The notes beneath the pieces were generated by a model. It worked only from the letters and a program-made list of their open reading frames with translations, ran no database searches and was not told where the DNA came from. The translations under genes were made by a program, and so were the position numbers. Shown piece by piece: positions 17,767 to 25,744 of a DNA stretch of 64,000 bases. Source of the stretch: CAIJMI01 sp964448085 (GTDB lineage Bacteria > Patescibacteriota > Microgenomatia > UBA10105 > UBA927); contig CAYUUX010000002.1 of the NCBI GenBank assembly GCA_964448085.1, positions 34,707 through 98,706 on the forward strand. The letters are read 5' to 3'. The first letter of the stretch is position 1; the number at the start of each line of letters is the position of its first letter.

Positions 17767-18809
17767 GGTGTCCCAGTGTATTCTTTTTCATACGGCATAA
17801 TTTTTTCCGTAAGTATTTTTGCTATATACGCATGACCAGCTTTCGTATTATGTAAATCTTCCGGTTGGATAAAATATGATGCGTAAGTATCCCTATCTGT
17901 TTGAAACATGCTGGTGCCGATATCAATAAATACAAAATTGTATTTAGAAGCAATTTCCTCTAATTGTTGAGCTGTTTTTTTATATGCTGTTTTGTAGGTT
18001 TGTTCGTTTTCTGGTTTAAAATAGGTAGGAAGCAATACGAGAACATATACCCCTCCCCCTGCCTTTGTTTGATTATTCATTTCATTCAAAATAGCATCGA
18101 TGATGGGGAGATTTTTCTCATCATTTGTTTGTTTCGGAAGATACCGCTGTATAAATTTATATATATGTAATTCTGTGAGGCCTGCGCGAATTTGTGTTAG
18201 TAACGTTTTCCACCCCATTGTTGTTTTGATGGGATAATTGAGGTTTACAAGTGACGTACCCTGAAGTGTCAGATATGGTTTATCGAAATATTCAAACAAT
18301 GAGGGAGATGTGGCACGGTCTAAATCATCGGCGATAATTGCGTTGATGTGTATTTGATGGTTTATGGTTTTGGCATCTCGTTCGTATCGCAGATACATTT
18401 GATCAAGTCCATATGCGTCCTGACCAAGGTTGTACGTTTTCCAATTATTGTTAGTTAATAGCGAACACCATGTTTCATAATCACCGACACCAAGCCCCAG
18501 GGTAAATGAGTCCCCAGAACAGATAATACTTATCTTTTTTTCTTCCTGAATAGGTGTTATGCGCAATCTATTTGCATCGGTTGTAAAATGGCTACCCAGT
18601 CCAAATATATTTTCTATATGAAGATTGGGTTTGTTCACCCATCCAAGTAAGGGATCAAAATCAAGATGCTGTGCTATCCACGGTCGAGATGTCACTATTC
18701 GTTTTTGGATCGTACGGACGGTATGGATCCACCCAAGTGCCCCCTCAAGGAGCATAAGAAGCAGACAGCAGAGCACCAAACCCGCGACTATTTCAAGAGA
18801 TCGCTTCAT
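17763..18809 (-). CDS. SGNH/GDSL-like membrane-anchored protein
   Basis: This 348-residue protein has an N-terminal membrane anchor (about 7-25). The SGNH-like block I is SIICSGDSFTLGLGVGDYE (about 94-112), and EDLHNTKAGHAYIAKIL near the end supplies the D..H pair. It is divergent from the neighbouring SGNH protein, so the two are probably not a recent duplication. Together they may acylate or deacylate a surface polymer made with the adjacent GT-C-like protein; this is inference from context. A minus-strand TATAAT at 18833-18828 lies 18 bp upstream of the ATG. Confidence 0.65.
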   Translation of the reverse strand: MKRSLEIVAGLVLCCLLLMLLEGALGWIHTVRTIQKRIVTSRPWIAQHLDFDPLLGWVNKPNLHIENIFGLGSHFTTDANRLRITPIQEEKKISIICSGDSFTLGLGVGDYETWCSLLTNNNWKTYNLGQDAYGLDQMYLRYERDAKTINHQIHINAIIADDLDRATSPSLFEYFDKPYLTLQGTSLVNLNYPIKTTMGWKTLLTQIRAGLTELHIYKFIQRYLPKQTNDEKNLPIIDAILNEMNNQTKAGGGVYVLVLLPTYFKPENEQTYKTAYKKTAQQLEEIASKYNFVFIDIGTSMFQTDRDTYASYFIQPEDLHNTKAGHAYIAKILTEKIMPYEKEYTGTP

Positions 18810-18827
18810 ATACGGTACGTGGTGCTC

Positions 18828-18833
18828 ATTATA
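18828..18833 (-). promoter_or_regulatory. -10 element of the SGNH operon
   Basis: Minus-strand TATAAT predicts a start near 18821 and a leader of about 12 nt. The rest of the 169-bp divergent gap to 18979 holds no feature I can name. Confidence 0.45.
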
Positions 18834-18978
18834 TCATCTGTTTTTTTTGTATATCGTACGGTATGTAATTATGAAGGAAGCCTGCCACAATTGTTTATAG
18901 GCTATACACCGCGATTGGAAATGTGATACAAATTGAACTGCTTAAGCGTCACATGTGTTGCGCGTTATGTAACTTGGT

Positions 18979-19896
18979 ATGAATGCTAAACAACTATTAA
19001 AACACTGGGTGTTTCAATATCTCGTATATTTTTTCCCCAGATATTCTTCTGTTGATCCATCCGTTACCATATGCACTCTTCTTTGTCATAAAGATGTGTA
19101 TATGTATTTGTATATGATGCAATCGTTTCACTATTTTAGCGGGTTGAGCCACCCCTTGTTAATTGTAAACGACGGGACGTTAACGAAGCAGGATGTCCAT
19201 TTGCTTCAGCGATTTTTTGTTGTAACCGTTATCACCAAACAGACACTTTTGCGCAAGATAGCTTTGCTGTTACGAGGGTATCCGTATTTACGGAGATTCA
19301 TACTTGATGAGTATACGCCGATTATTAAGTGGAAAATTGCCCTTATGCTATCCAATCCATCAAAGAAATATATGTTTATTGATAGTGATATTTTATTTTT
19401 TCAGAGACCACAGGAGATTATCAAGTGGTTTACTAGTGATGTTTCGTATTGTTTAAATCTTGAATATGCAGAACGAGAACGAACGTTTAAATATTCCGAC
19501 GATGAAAATTATTTGGACGTCTATCATGCATATCGAACTTCCTTAAAAATGTTGCAGTTTCCGCACGCAAATACGTTATTCAACAACGGAATTTTTTGCG
19601 TTCCTGACTCCAGCCTTATTCAACCGAAACAATTAAATACAATACTTAGGGTTGTTCATAATTCCTATTTTGATAATCAATTTGGAACCGATGAGCTCAT
19701 TTTAAGTTGTCTTCTTGATCGTCAACAAACACGTTCACTTCCAAAACTTCTCTATAGGATTCAACTTGATAGCGTGCGAAAAAAACACGAACGATTAATA
19801 TGTAAACACTATTGCTGGCGGGCCAAAGTATTATTCCCACGTGATGCAATTGTTTTAGCGTTGCGAACACGGTTTTTTAAACCGGTGAATATATGA
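18979..19896 (+). CDS. Probable GT-A fold glycosyltransferase
   Basis: A 305-residue protein with KKYMFIDSDILFFQRPQEI (about 132-150), an acidic DSD motif on a strand end, as in GT8-like or related nucleotide-sugar transferases. TLFNNGIFCVPDSS and the later NQFGTDELILSCLL also fit this fold. No membrane segment is evident. It is the first of five genes joined by 1-4 bp overlaps (18979-23357). The family is assigned with moderate confidence, and substrates are unknown. Confidence 0.6.
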   Translation: MNAKQLLKHWVFQYLVYFFPRYSSVDPSVTICTLLCHKDVYMYLYMMQSFHYFSGLSHPLLIVNDGTLTKQDVHLLQRFFVVTVITKQTLLRKIALLLRGYPYLRRFILDEYTPIIKWKIALMLSNPSKKYMFIDSDILFFQRPQEIIKWFTSDVSYCLNLEYAERERTFKYSDDENYLDVYHAYRTSLKMLQFPHANTLFNNGIFCVPDSSLIQPKQLNTILRVVHNSYFDNQFGTDELILSCLLDRQQTRSLPKLLYRIQLDSVRKKHERLICKHYCWRAKVLFPRDAIVLALRTRFFKPVNI

Positions 19897-20513
19897 AAAA
19901 AACCCCGATGATAGTTTGCATCGACTCTCTAAAAGCATTTGATGATGCAACCAGTTCATATTTTGTGTCCCTTTCAGGCTCTTACCGATTATTTTTTATC
20001 TTAGGCTCTCATCTATTTTCCTTACGAGAACTCATACATTGCGACATTCGCCGTCACGTTCATAATATATATCGCAGCTTTTCTTCGAATTCCCGTTTTT
20101 TTCTGCCGATTGGATTTGTTCCTTTTGGAAGGTGTCCTTTCATTGCAACGATTAATCAAAGTGTTGCGCTCGTTGCCCTTTGGTTTTCATTGAAACGATT
20201 TTTTCGTATCCAAACCTTTCGGTCGTTTCACCCAATTGTATATTTCGTGCATACCAAGCGCATGGCGTGTCCTCATTGGATGTATGTACCTGGTATTTTT
20301 AAAGAACGGTGTTGTGTGCTTGACATCACAAGAAGACACACGCCCGATTCTTCCCCACCATTCTTACCGCATGAAGAAAAAATGCAACAGTACGCAGACG
20401 TTATTCTCACTAACTCTATTGTTGCGAAACGAGATACACGGTTTCATGTAGTTTCAAAAGATCCAAATAAGAAATCAACAGCTTTATTTTCTGTTTTGAA
20501 ACCATACCTATGA
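19893..20513 (+). CDS. Short protein resembling the N-terminal half of a GT-B glycosyltransferase
   Basis: At 206 residues this is half the length of a GT-B enzyme. HEEKMQQYADVILTNSIVAK near the end resembles the segment of GT4 proteins just before the interdomain linker (compare the protein at 2505). The donor-binding half is absent, and the next gene begins inside its last codons, so it ends cleanly rather than by an obvious frameshift. It overlaps both neighbours by 4 bp. It may be a domain-only subunit working with the GT4 at 21451, or a decayed gene. Assignment is tentative. Confidence 0.4.
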   Translation: MKKTPMIVCIDSLKAFDDATSSYFVSLSGSYRLFFILGSHLFSLRELIHCDIRRHVHNIYRSFSSNSRFFLPIGFVPFGRCPFIATINQSVALVALWFSLKRFFRIQTFRSFHPIVYFVHTKRMACPHWMYVPGIFKERCCVLDITRRHTPDSSPPFLPHEEKMQQYADVILTNSIVAKRDTRFHVVSKDPNKKSTALFSVLKPYL

Positions 20514-21451
20514 TGTCACGGATGAACATTTATACGTATTTTCGAACACATATCCCCTTAGTGTTTGATGCAATAGAAATTGAAACGACCGCTGTGTGCA
20601 ATAGGGCGTGTAGTTTTTGCCCCAATTCTCTTGTTGGGAGGAAAAAAGGGGTAATGAAAACACACGACGTTTTGCACATTTTAGATCAATTGGGCATGAT
20701 GCGATACCATGGAAGAATTTCCTTACATATGTATGGGGAACCTTTGTTGGATAAACGGTTGCCCTCACTGGTTGCCTATGCACGGCGGAAGTGCCCTGAA
20801 GCTTTTATCAAAATAAATTCTAACGGAGATTTTGTCACACGAACGAATGTTACTCAACTCACACAGGCAGGAATGGATCTTCTCTATATAAGCCAATATG
20901 ATAATAGCGTACAGCAAAACGTTAAAGACGTTCTAAATTGGATGACCAGCACTAGACCTCAATGGGTACACCACCTTCAGGTCCGTGTTACGAGTAGCTT
21001 TTCTGACAATCGTGCGGGTTTGTTGCCTCACATTGGTGCCCAACATAAAGTGATGCACACCCCCTGTTATCGACCGTTGACCACAATGGTAATCAATTGG
21101 GAAGGGAATCACGTTTTATGTTGTAATGACTATTTTGGAACGTGCGTTATTGGGTCAATTCATGCCACTCCACTTTTATCATTATGGTTTGCGTCTCGAC
21201 TGGTGCGTATACGAAAAATGCTTCGTGCGGGTAAGAGAAAGGCTCTACCCCTTTGTTCTCGGTGTAGTTATGAGCAAGTATCATTTGATGGCGACAATAC
21301 AAACGAAGAACATTTTCATCTGTATGGAATTTTTACCAGTCTTTTTGTTCCACTTTCTGTTTTGTGGAAAAATAGTTCTACTGTCGATTTTGGAACTCTT
21401 GTGCGTACACGATATACTAGTGCCAATCCTGTCCAAAATAACACTACATAA
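20510..21451 (+). CDS. Radical SAM protein with SPASM-type C-terminal domain
   Basis: This 313-residue protein has the radical SAM cluster motif CNRACSFC (about 26-33) that binds the [4Fe-4S] cluster and SAM. ISLHMYGEPLLD and IKINSNGD are typical core strands. The C-terminal region has CYRPLTTMVINWEGN, then VLCCNDYFGTCVIGSI, then LPLCSRC, a cysteine pattern typical of SPASM auxiliary-cluster domains. Such enzymes modify peptides, sugars or nucleotides by radical chemistry. No small precursor peptide is visible nearby, and the operon is otherwise glycosyltransferases, so a sugar or glycan intermediate is a reasonable guess. It overlaps the upstream gene by 4 bp and the next by 1 bp (TAATG). 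Confidence 0.85.
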   Translation: MMSRMNIYTYFRTHIPLVFDAIEIETTAVCNRACSFCPNSLVGRKKGVMKTHDVLHILDQLGMMRYHGRISLHMYGEPLLDKRLPSLVAYARRKCPEAFIKINSNGDFVTRTNVTQLTQAGMDLLYISQYDNSVQQNVKDVLNWMTSTRPQWVHHLQVRVTSSFSDNRAGLLPHIGAQHKVMHTPCYRPLTTMVINWEGNHVLCCNDYFGTCVIGSIHATPLLSLWFASRLVRIRKMLRAGKRKALPLCSRCSYEQVSFDGDNTNEEHFHLYGIFTSLFVPLSVLWKNSSTVDFGTLVRTRYTSANPVQNNTT

Positions 21452-22692
21452 TGAAACCCTCGATTGTCGTTGTGTTTGATGACCTTTTTCCCGGCGGTTT
21501 GAGAACGTTGAATGAAAAAATTTGGAATGAGTATAACCACAAAGGTCAATATTCGATGGTTGTTGTGTCGGGAATAAATTTTGACCAACAGCTTCAGAAG
21601 GATACCTTTCCCTATGCTGATGAACTCCATGTGTATTCCATACCCCCAATGAATCAATTTTTTTTCTTTTTCTATTGTTGTTGGCATACAATTCGTCTTA
21701 TTCATCACATAAAGAACAATCATACGATTCAATGTGTTATCGGAAACAATTCTTTTTCTGGTGCAGCCGCCCGCGTCGTGAGTTTGGTTTTTGGAATACG
21801 GTATATATATTTTTACCACGGTTCTTTGTTTCAGGAGGTTCGCTCTTTGGGACACATCTCCACAACCTTTTTTAAAAAAGCAAAGATGTGGTTCATGCAC
21901 CATTTTTATTGGTTTGTACAATATTGTTGTGTATATGCAGCCCCAGTGGTGTGCTTTAGTACCCATTCTCGGTTTCTTTTACACCACGATTTTCATAAGA
22001 CAAAACACGTGCACACACTATCTGTTCCTTTCCGGTATACCCCTCTCTCTCAACGGACAAAAAGGAGTATGAAAGAGACGTTGGGATTTCATCAGCGTGT
22101 CCACGTGCTGTTATTCCCCTCCCGGCTCGAGCCAAGAAAAGGGTTGCACATGTTAACACAAGCCCTTTCCCTGTTGCCAAACACCCTATCCGTTGTTGTG
22201 TTGGTTGCTGGGCCACTCCATGGTGAATCTATTGATTACCTTGTTGGTCTTATAAAACAGACTGTGTCAAATACAGAACGCCAACGGATATATTTTATGG
22301 GAGAAGTTCCTGTATCAAACATGAAAGTGCTTTACGGGGCAGCAGATGTTACCATTGTGCCCTCCATAGGTCTTGAAACTCTTGGTATGGTGACTTTGGA
22401 ATCCTTATCCTACGGCACGCCCGTCATAGGCTTTCCTACGGGTGCCACACCAGACATTCTGACCGGCATAGACAAGAACCTCATTGCAAAGCGTATTTCG
22501 CCTCAATCGCTTGCGCGCACCATTACACTCTTTTTTCACAGGCCGCATGTTCATTCTATGTTGATGCAAAAACAGATTCAAGCCTATATACAGACACATC
22601 ATTCCCCGAGTCTTTTTACCCATCAATTGACAGAAGTGTTGTCCAATAGAGTCAGATCGCCAAAGGTCTCCTCTGCATACGAGCGTATATGA
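21451..22692 (+). CDS. Glycosyltransferase family 4
   Basis: This 413-residue GT-B enzyme has VLLFPSRLEPRKGLHMLTQAL (about 212-232) at the start of the donor domain and IGLETLGMVTLESLSYGTPV with the E-x7-E site. The N-terminal half contains a hydrophobic segment near residues 70-80 that may contact the membrane. It is the fourth gene of the 18979-23357 operon and the only one there with a complete GT-B structure. Donor and acceptor are unknown. Confidence 0.85.
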   Translation: MKPSIVVVFDDLFPGGLRTLNEKIWNEYNHKGQYSMVVVSGINFDQQLQKDTFPYADELHVYSIPPMNQFFFFFYCCWHTIRLIHHIKNNHTIQCVIGNNSFSGAAARVVSLVFGIRYIYFYHGSLFQEVRSLGHISTTFFKKAKMWFMHHFYWFVQYCCVYAAPVVCFSTHSRFLLHHDFHKTKHVHTLSVPFRYTPLSQRTKRSMKETLGFHQRVHVLLFPSRLEPRKGLHMLTQALSLLPNTLSVVVLVAGPLHGESIDYLVGLIKQTVSNTERQRIYFMGEVPVSNMKVLYGAADVTIVPSIGLETLGMVTLESLSYGTPVIGFPTGATPDILTGIDKNLIAKRISPQSLARTITLFFHRPHVHSMLMQKQIQAYIQTHHSPSLFTHQLTEVLSNRVRSPKVSSAYERI

Positions 22693-23357
22693 TAAAAGCA
22701 GTTATTTTTGATCTCGGTAATGTTTTAGTGTTGGGGAATAATTCCAAAACACTTTCCCAGTTTGCTCCATTTTTGCAAAGACCATATTCCGATGAGGTAT
22801 TGGAGGTTACATTATATGGGTACTCTTCCAAAGCAAAACACTGGGAGACGCAGGGAGAACGAACCAAAACGCTGGAAGCATATCAACTCGGATTACTTTC
22901 TACCAGGCAATTCTATGAGTATATGCGTGACCAATTGAGATTTTCCGACGAATTGACGTTTGATCAATTCAAACATATCTGGCCTGCTCGTTTTTCTCGC
23001 TACACAGAAACTCTCACGCTTCTTAAGCGCTTGAATCATCTGCAACGATACATGCTTTCCGATACTAATGCATTAGACACATTCTGGATTCAACACGCGT
23101 TTCCAGATATTTTTGTACACTTTAATAAACTTTTTCTCTCGTATAAAACACACGTCAATAAGTATAGTTTTGAAGCGTGGCACAATATACTCAACTATAG
23201 TCATTTGCTCCCCGAGGAGCATCTGTTTATTGATGATCGCGAGGAGCATGTGGTGAGGGCCCAGAGATTAGGATTGAAAGGAATAGTTTTTTGTGGATCA
23301 AAACAACTTGAGAAAGAACTCATAGCGTTCGGATGTTTTAAGAAGCGCTCATTTTAA
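22689..23357 (+). CDS. HAD-superfamily hydrolase
   Basis: This 222-residue protein begins IKAVIFDLGNVLVLG; the first aspartate (D8) is the catalytic nucleophile, although the usual second Asp is Gly (DLG, as in YihX-like HADs). MLSDTNALD supplies motif II, and FIDDREEHVVRAQRLGLKGI motif IV. The helical cap lies between about residues 18 and 90. YihX-like HADs dephosphorylate sugar phosphates. It overlaps the GT4 gene by 4 bp and ends the operon. It may remove phosphate from a sugar intermediate. Confidence 0.82.
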   Translation: MIKAVIFDLGNVLVLGNNSKTLSQFAPFLQRPYSDEVLEVTLYGYSSKAKHWETQGERTKTLEAYQLGLLSTRQFYEYMRDQLRFSDELTFDQFKHIWPARFSRYTETLTLLKRLNHLQRYMLSDTNALDTFWIQHAFPDIFVHFNKLFLSYKTHVNKYSFEAWHNILNYSHLLPEEHLFIDDREEHVVRAQRLGLKGIVFCGSKQLEKELIAFGCFKKRSF

Positions 23358-23375
23358 GCAGTATCGTTGTATATG

Positions 23376-23445
23376 TTGCGGGGCCAGGAATCGCACCTGG
23401 TCTAGAAGATTATGAGCCTTCTGTGCAACTTTACACTACCCCGCG
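23376..23445 (-). tRNA. tRNA with CAT anticodon, initiator-like but atypical
   Basis: The acceptor starts C1 and ends A72-A73, giving the C1:A72 mismatch typical of bacterial initiator tRNA, with GCGGGG/CCCCGC below it. The anticodon loop is CTCATAA. It lacks the three G:C pairs normally found at the base of the initiator anticodon stem (stem is GAAGG/TCTTC). The D-loop is only AAAGTT without the GG pair, and the T-loop reads TGCGATT with G at position 55. Length is 70 nt and CCA is not encoded. Initiator tRNA is the best guess; a diverged or inactive copy is possible. Confidence 0.7.
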
Positions 23446-23478
23446 GTTGTTGAAAGAACGTTGTTAGTATACTGTATT

Positions 23479-23507
23479 TTGACGATTCTGTATACCGTGC
23501 GTATACT
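23479..23507 (+). promoter_or_regulatory. Promoter with leaderless start at 23514
   Basis: TTGACG (23479-23484), 17-bp spacer, TATACT (23502-23507), and the ATG follows 6 bp later. No Shine-Dalgarno. Confidence 0.75.
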
Positions 23508-23513
23508 CAAAGT

Positions 23514-24020
23514 ATGGGGAAGAACAACAAAGTGCCACACCAATCGAGGGTATTTGTGGTTGTCTGCATTTTTCTGCTTTTGTTGGCAACAGCCATTTTT
23601 TTTACAACACGATGGAACGTCAATGTTTTAGGCACGACAGACACAGTTTCTGGTGTGGGGAAGGAGTACTATATTCCCTTTGGAACAGGTACGAATACAA
23701 CAACAGAGTGGACTGATGTTAAGGGGGTGGGAGCATATATTGATAGCAGATTATATGGTGCAGTGAAAAAAGTTGTTTTTGAAGCGACTGTTGGAGTCCC
23801 ATCGGGGAATCAAATTGCTTTCATACGGTTGTATAACACAACGGACAAGCACCCCGTATGGTATACGGAAATGCAGATGTCTGGAACGGGTCCGGAGCTT
23901 CTTATATCATCGGGAATTACGCTTGATAGCGGGAATAAATTTTATCAGGTTCAAATGAAGTCTCAGATGGGAGCGCCAACCAATCTTCTACAGGCACGCA
24001 TGCACATTCTGACTTACTAA
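23514..24020 (+). CDS. Exported or membrane-anchored protein of unknown function
   Basis: This 168-residue protein has one N-terminal membrane helix (about 12-32) after a basic tail and then a ~135-residue outside domain rich in Thr, Gly and beta-type residues. I recognise no family. The outside part could be a beta-sandwich binding domain. It stands alone between two tRNA genes on the other strand, with a near-consensus promoter and predicted leaderless mRNA, so it is probably well expressed. Confidence 0.6.
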   Translation: MGKNNKVPHQSRVFVVVCIFLLLLATAIFFTTRWNVNVLGTTDTVSGVGKEYYIPFGTGTNTTTEWTDVKGVGAYIDSRLYGAVKKVVFEATVGVPSGNQIAFIRLYNTTDKHPVWYTEMQMSGTGPELLISSGITLDSGNKFYQVQMKSQMGAPTNLLQARMHILTY

Positions 24021-24021
24021 T

Positions 24022-24096
24022 TGGTGCCAGCGGCGGGATTCGGACCTGCGACCCACGCCTTATGAAGACGCTGCTCTACCACTGAGCTACGCTGGC
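24022..24096 (-). tRNA. tRNA with CAT anticodon (elongator Met or Ile2)
   Basis: Acceptor GCCAGCG pairs with CGCTGGC, discriminator A, and CCA is encoded. The D-arm GCTC/GAGC has GG in its loop and the anticodon loop is TTCATAA. The T-stem has an A:C mismatch and the loop is TCCGAAT, with C instead of T at position 55. Sequence alone does not separate elongator tRNA-Met from a lysidine-modified tRNA-Ile. Confidence 0.9.
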
Positions 24097-24147
24097 GCAG
24101 AGGCTATTGTACGGGATTTTTGAGGAAATTGGAAGCTTGTTGAGAAT

Positions 24148-24498
24148 TTAAAAAAATACGTTCCACCACCGCTTCCAATTGACCTGTTCCGGAATTTTGT
24201 TGTTTGTTTCATCGTATATCGGCACTATCGGATCCATGACAACAATGGTTTCTCCCGGTTTCGACATATTCAGTTTTTCGCGCGCCTCTTTTTCGATAAA
24301 CTCCGGGGTTTGCACACGGATAAGCTGGTTTGCTGTCGCATCTCTTTTTTCCATGAGTGTTTGTAGTTCATCATTTTTGGTTTGCACCAAAGATCTTTTT
24401 TTGAGGGTTTGCAGAAGAGATGAAGAGAGCACGAAGATAGCAACCAGTAGCCCCAGGAAGATGTATATCATAATGTTTATGTGTTTGTTTTGTCTCAT
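24148..24498 (-). CDS. FtsB/DivIC-like septum formation protein
   Basis: This 116-residue protein has a short cytoplasmic tail, one membrane helix (about 9-27), a coiled-coil stretch (about 28-62) and the conserved tail EFIEKEAREKLNMSKPGETIVV. This is the layout of FtsB/DivIC, which bridges FtsL and FtsQ/DivIB in the division complex. Its leader contains a small hairpin (CCCCGT/ACGGGG, about 24513-24532) downstream of a possible TATAAT near 24545; whether it regulates anything is unknown. No other division gene is nearby. Confidence 0.8.
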   Translation of the reverse strand: MRQNKHINIMIYIFLGLLVAIFVLSSSLLQTLKKRSLVQTKNDELQTLMEKRDATANQLIRVQTPEFIEKEAREKLNMSKPGETIVVMDPIVPIYDETNNKIPEQVNWKRWWNVFF

Positions 24499-24631
24499 GT
24501 TGAGTTAAACCACCCCGTTGCAACATACGGGGCAGTTATGATATTATAGGCTTTACTCTTGCCTCTGGAAAACAGTATCTTTGCAATTTTGATACGTTTT
24601 TCAGGAATTTTCCTGCTCCTTATACCATTAT

Positions 24632-25492
24632 ATGAGCACAGATCTCAAAGCCACAAATGAGCAGTTTGTTGAATATCTTACATCCAGACGGCGCGCTCGG
24701 GCAACTGTTGTTGCGTACAAAAAAGATATCGACCAACTGCTATCATTTTTTACCACGATGGGTAAAAAAGCAATTGCCGAAGTGACATACGATGAAATAA
24801 CTGCATTTTTAAAAAAACTTGCAAACGATAGCTATACTCCCAAGTCAATATCAAGAAAAATTAATTCCATCAAAACCTTTTTCCGATTCCTCAAAGCGTC
24901 TGGAGTCATACAAACAGATCCGGCACTTGAAGTCGCACACCCAAAATACGAGGTAAAACCCCCAAGGATCCTTTCAAAGCTTGAGTACCGAGCGTTGCGG
25001 GATACCTGTCGCAGCGACGTTCGGATGTATGCAATTGTCGAACTATTCTTGCAGACGGGTATCCGCATTGGCGAGCTTGCTGCACTTACCATGGATGACG
25101 TGAAACAAAACGAGCTGCACATAGCTGCGCAGGAGGGTCACGAAGAACGGATGGTTCCTTTAAATAAGGCTGCCCTTGAGGCTCTGGAAAAATATCGCGT
25201 GGGGCGAGCTGATATGACAAAAAGCACAGCGCTTTTTATCACAAAGACTGGGCGGCCACTGTTGATACGCAATATTAGAACGGCAATTGATCGGTATTTC
25301 CGGATTGCGGGTATTGAAGGGGCAAAAGTCAATGATCTTCGCCATACATTTATCGCACATCATCTTCTTGCTGGAACGCCAATAACGACCCTTTCCAAGC
25401 TGGTAGGTCACAAACGCCTATCCACAACGGAGAAATATTTAGAGCTTGTGAAGGGAAATCAATCTGAGCGCGTCAAATTGGAAGAATTGTAA
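24632..25492 (+). CDS. Tyrosine recombinase (Xer-like) with altered catalytic residues
   Basis: This 286-residue protein has the N-terminal SAM-like DNA-binding domain (about 8-95) and the C-terminal catalytic domain of Xer/integrase proteins. R145 (TGIRIGEL), R237 (NDLRHTF), H260 (LVGHKRLST) and the nucleophile Y269 are present. The position of the catalytic lysine in GKGxKER of XerD reads QEGHEER, giving E168. The histidine of HxLR is N234. It may be a slow or specialised recombinase, or have changed partners; XerCD-type dimer resolution remains possible. No phage genes or attachment site are nearby. Confidence 0.82.
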   Translation: MSTDLKATNEQFVEYLTSRRRARATVVAYKKDIDQLLSFFTTMGKKAIAEVTYDEITAFLKKLANDSYTPKSISRKINSIKTFFRFLKASGVIQTDPALEVAHPKYEVKPPRILSKLEYRALRDTCRSDVRMYAIVELFLQTGIRIGELAALTMDDVKQNELHIAAQEGHEERMVPLNKAALEALEKYRVGRADMTKSTALFITKTGRPLLIRNIRTAIDRYFRIAGIEGAKVNDLRHTFIAHHLLAGTPITTLSKLVGHKRLSTTEKYLELVKGNQSERVKLEEL

Positions 25493-25502
25493 ACAATTCT
25501 TC

Positions 25503-25532
25503 TTGTCTCTTCCGATCATTTTAGACTACAAT
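25503..25532 (+). promoter_or_regulatory. Promoter of the valS unit
   Basis: TTGTCT (25503-25508), 18-bp spacer, TACAAT (25527-25532). The predicted start coincides with the ATG at 25540, 205 nt ahead of the valS ATG. Confidence 0.5.
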
Positions 25533-25539
25533 ACACTGT

Positions 25540-25737
25540 ATGAGTTGCGAAAAATCAGGCAACCCTGAAGATTCTCAACGTTTCTACCAAGAGTTGCGAA
25601 AAGAAGAAAGACTTTATCCGTGGGGTGAGCCGCAAACTCATATTTCTGGACGCCCGCATCACCTCGCGTTTCCGCAATGGGCTGGTGAATTGCAGCGTTC
25701 GTACGGTGCACACAGAAGGGGTCCAACGCGAAGATGA
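25540..25737 (+). CDS. Possible 65-residue small protein or leader ORF upstream of valS
   Basis: An ORF begins at the ATG 7 bp after the TACAAT box, the same geometry as the leaderless genes elsewhere in the window. It ends 7 bp before the valS ATG. The product is polar and basic at its end (RRGPTRR). It contains no valine, so a classical valine-starvation leader peptide is not supported. The same DNA could instead be a structured 5' leader: GAGTTGCGAAAA occurs twice (25542-25553 and 25591-25602), and short stems GGTGA/TCACC and GCAAT/ATTGC are visible. Whether it is translated is open. Confidence 0.35.
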   Translation: MSCEKSGNPEDSQRFYQELRKEERLYPWGEPQTHISGRPHHLAFPQWAGELQRSYGAHRRGPTRR

Positions 25738-25744
25738 GGAATAT

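Noticed and set aside
25540..25744. T-box riboswitch in front of valS
   Set aside because: AAGGGGTCCAACGCG is superficially like the T-box sequence, but the UGGN that must pair with the tRNA CCA end is absent, and no specifier loop or terminator/antiterminator pair was found.
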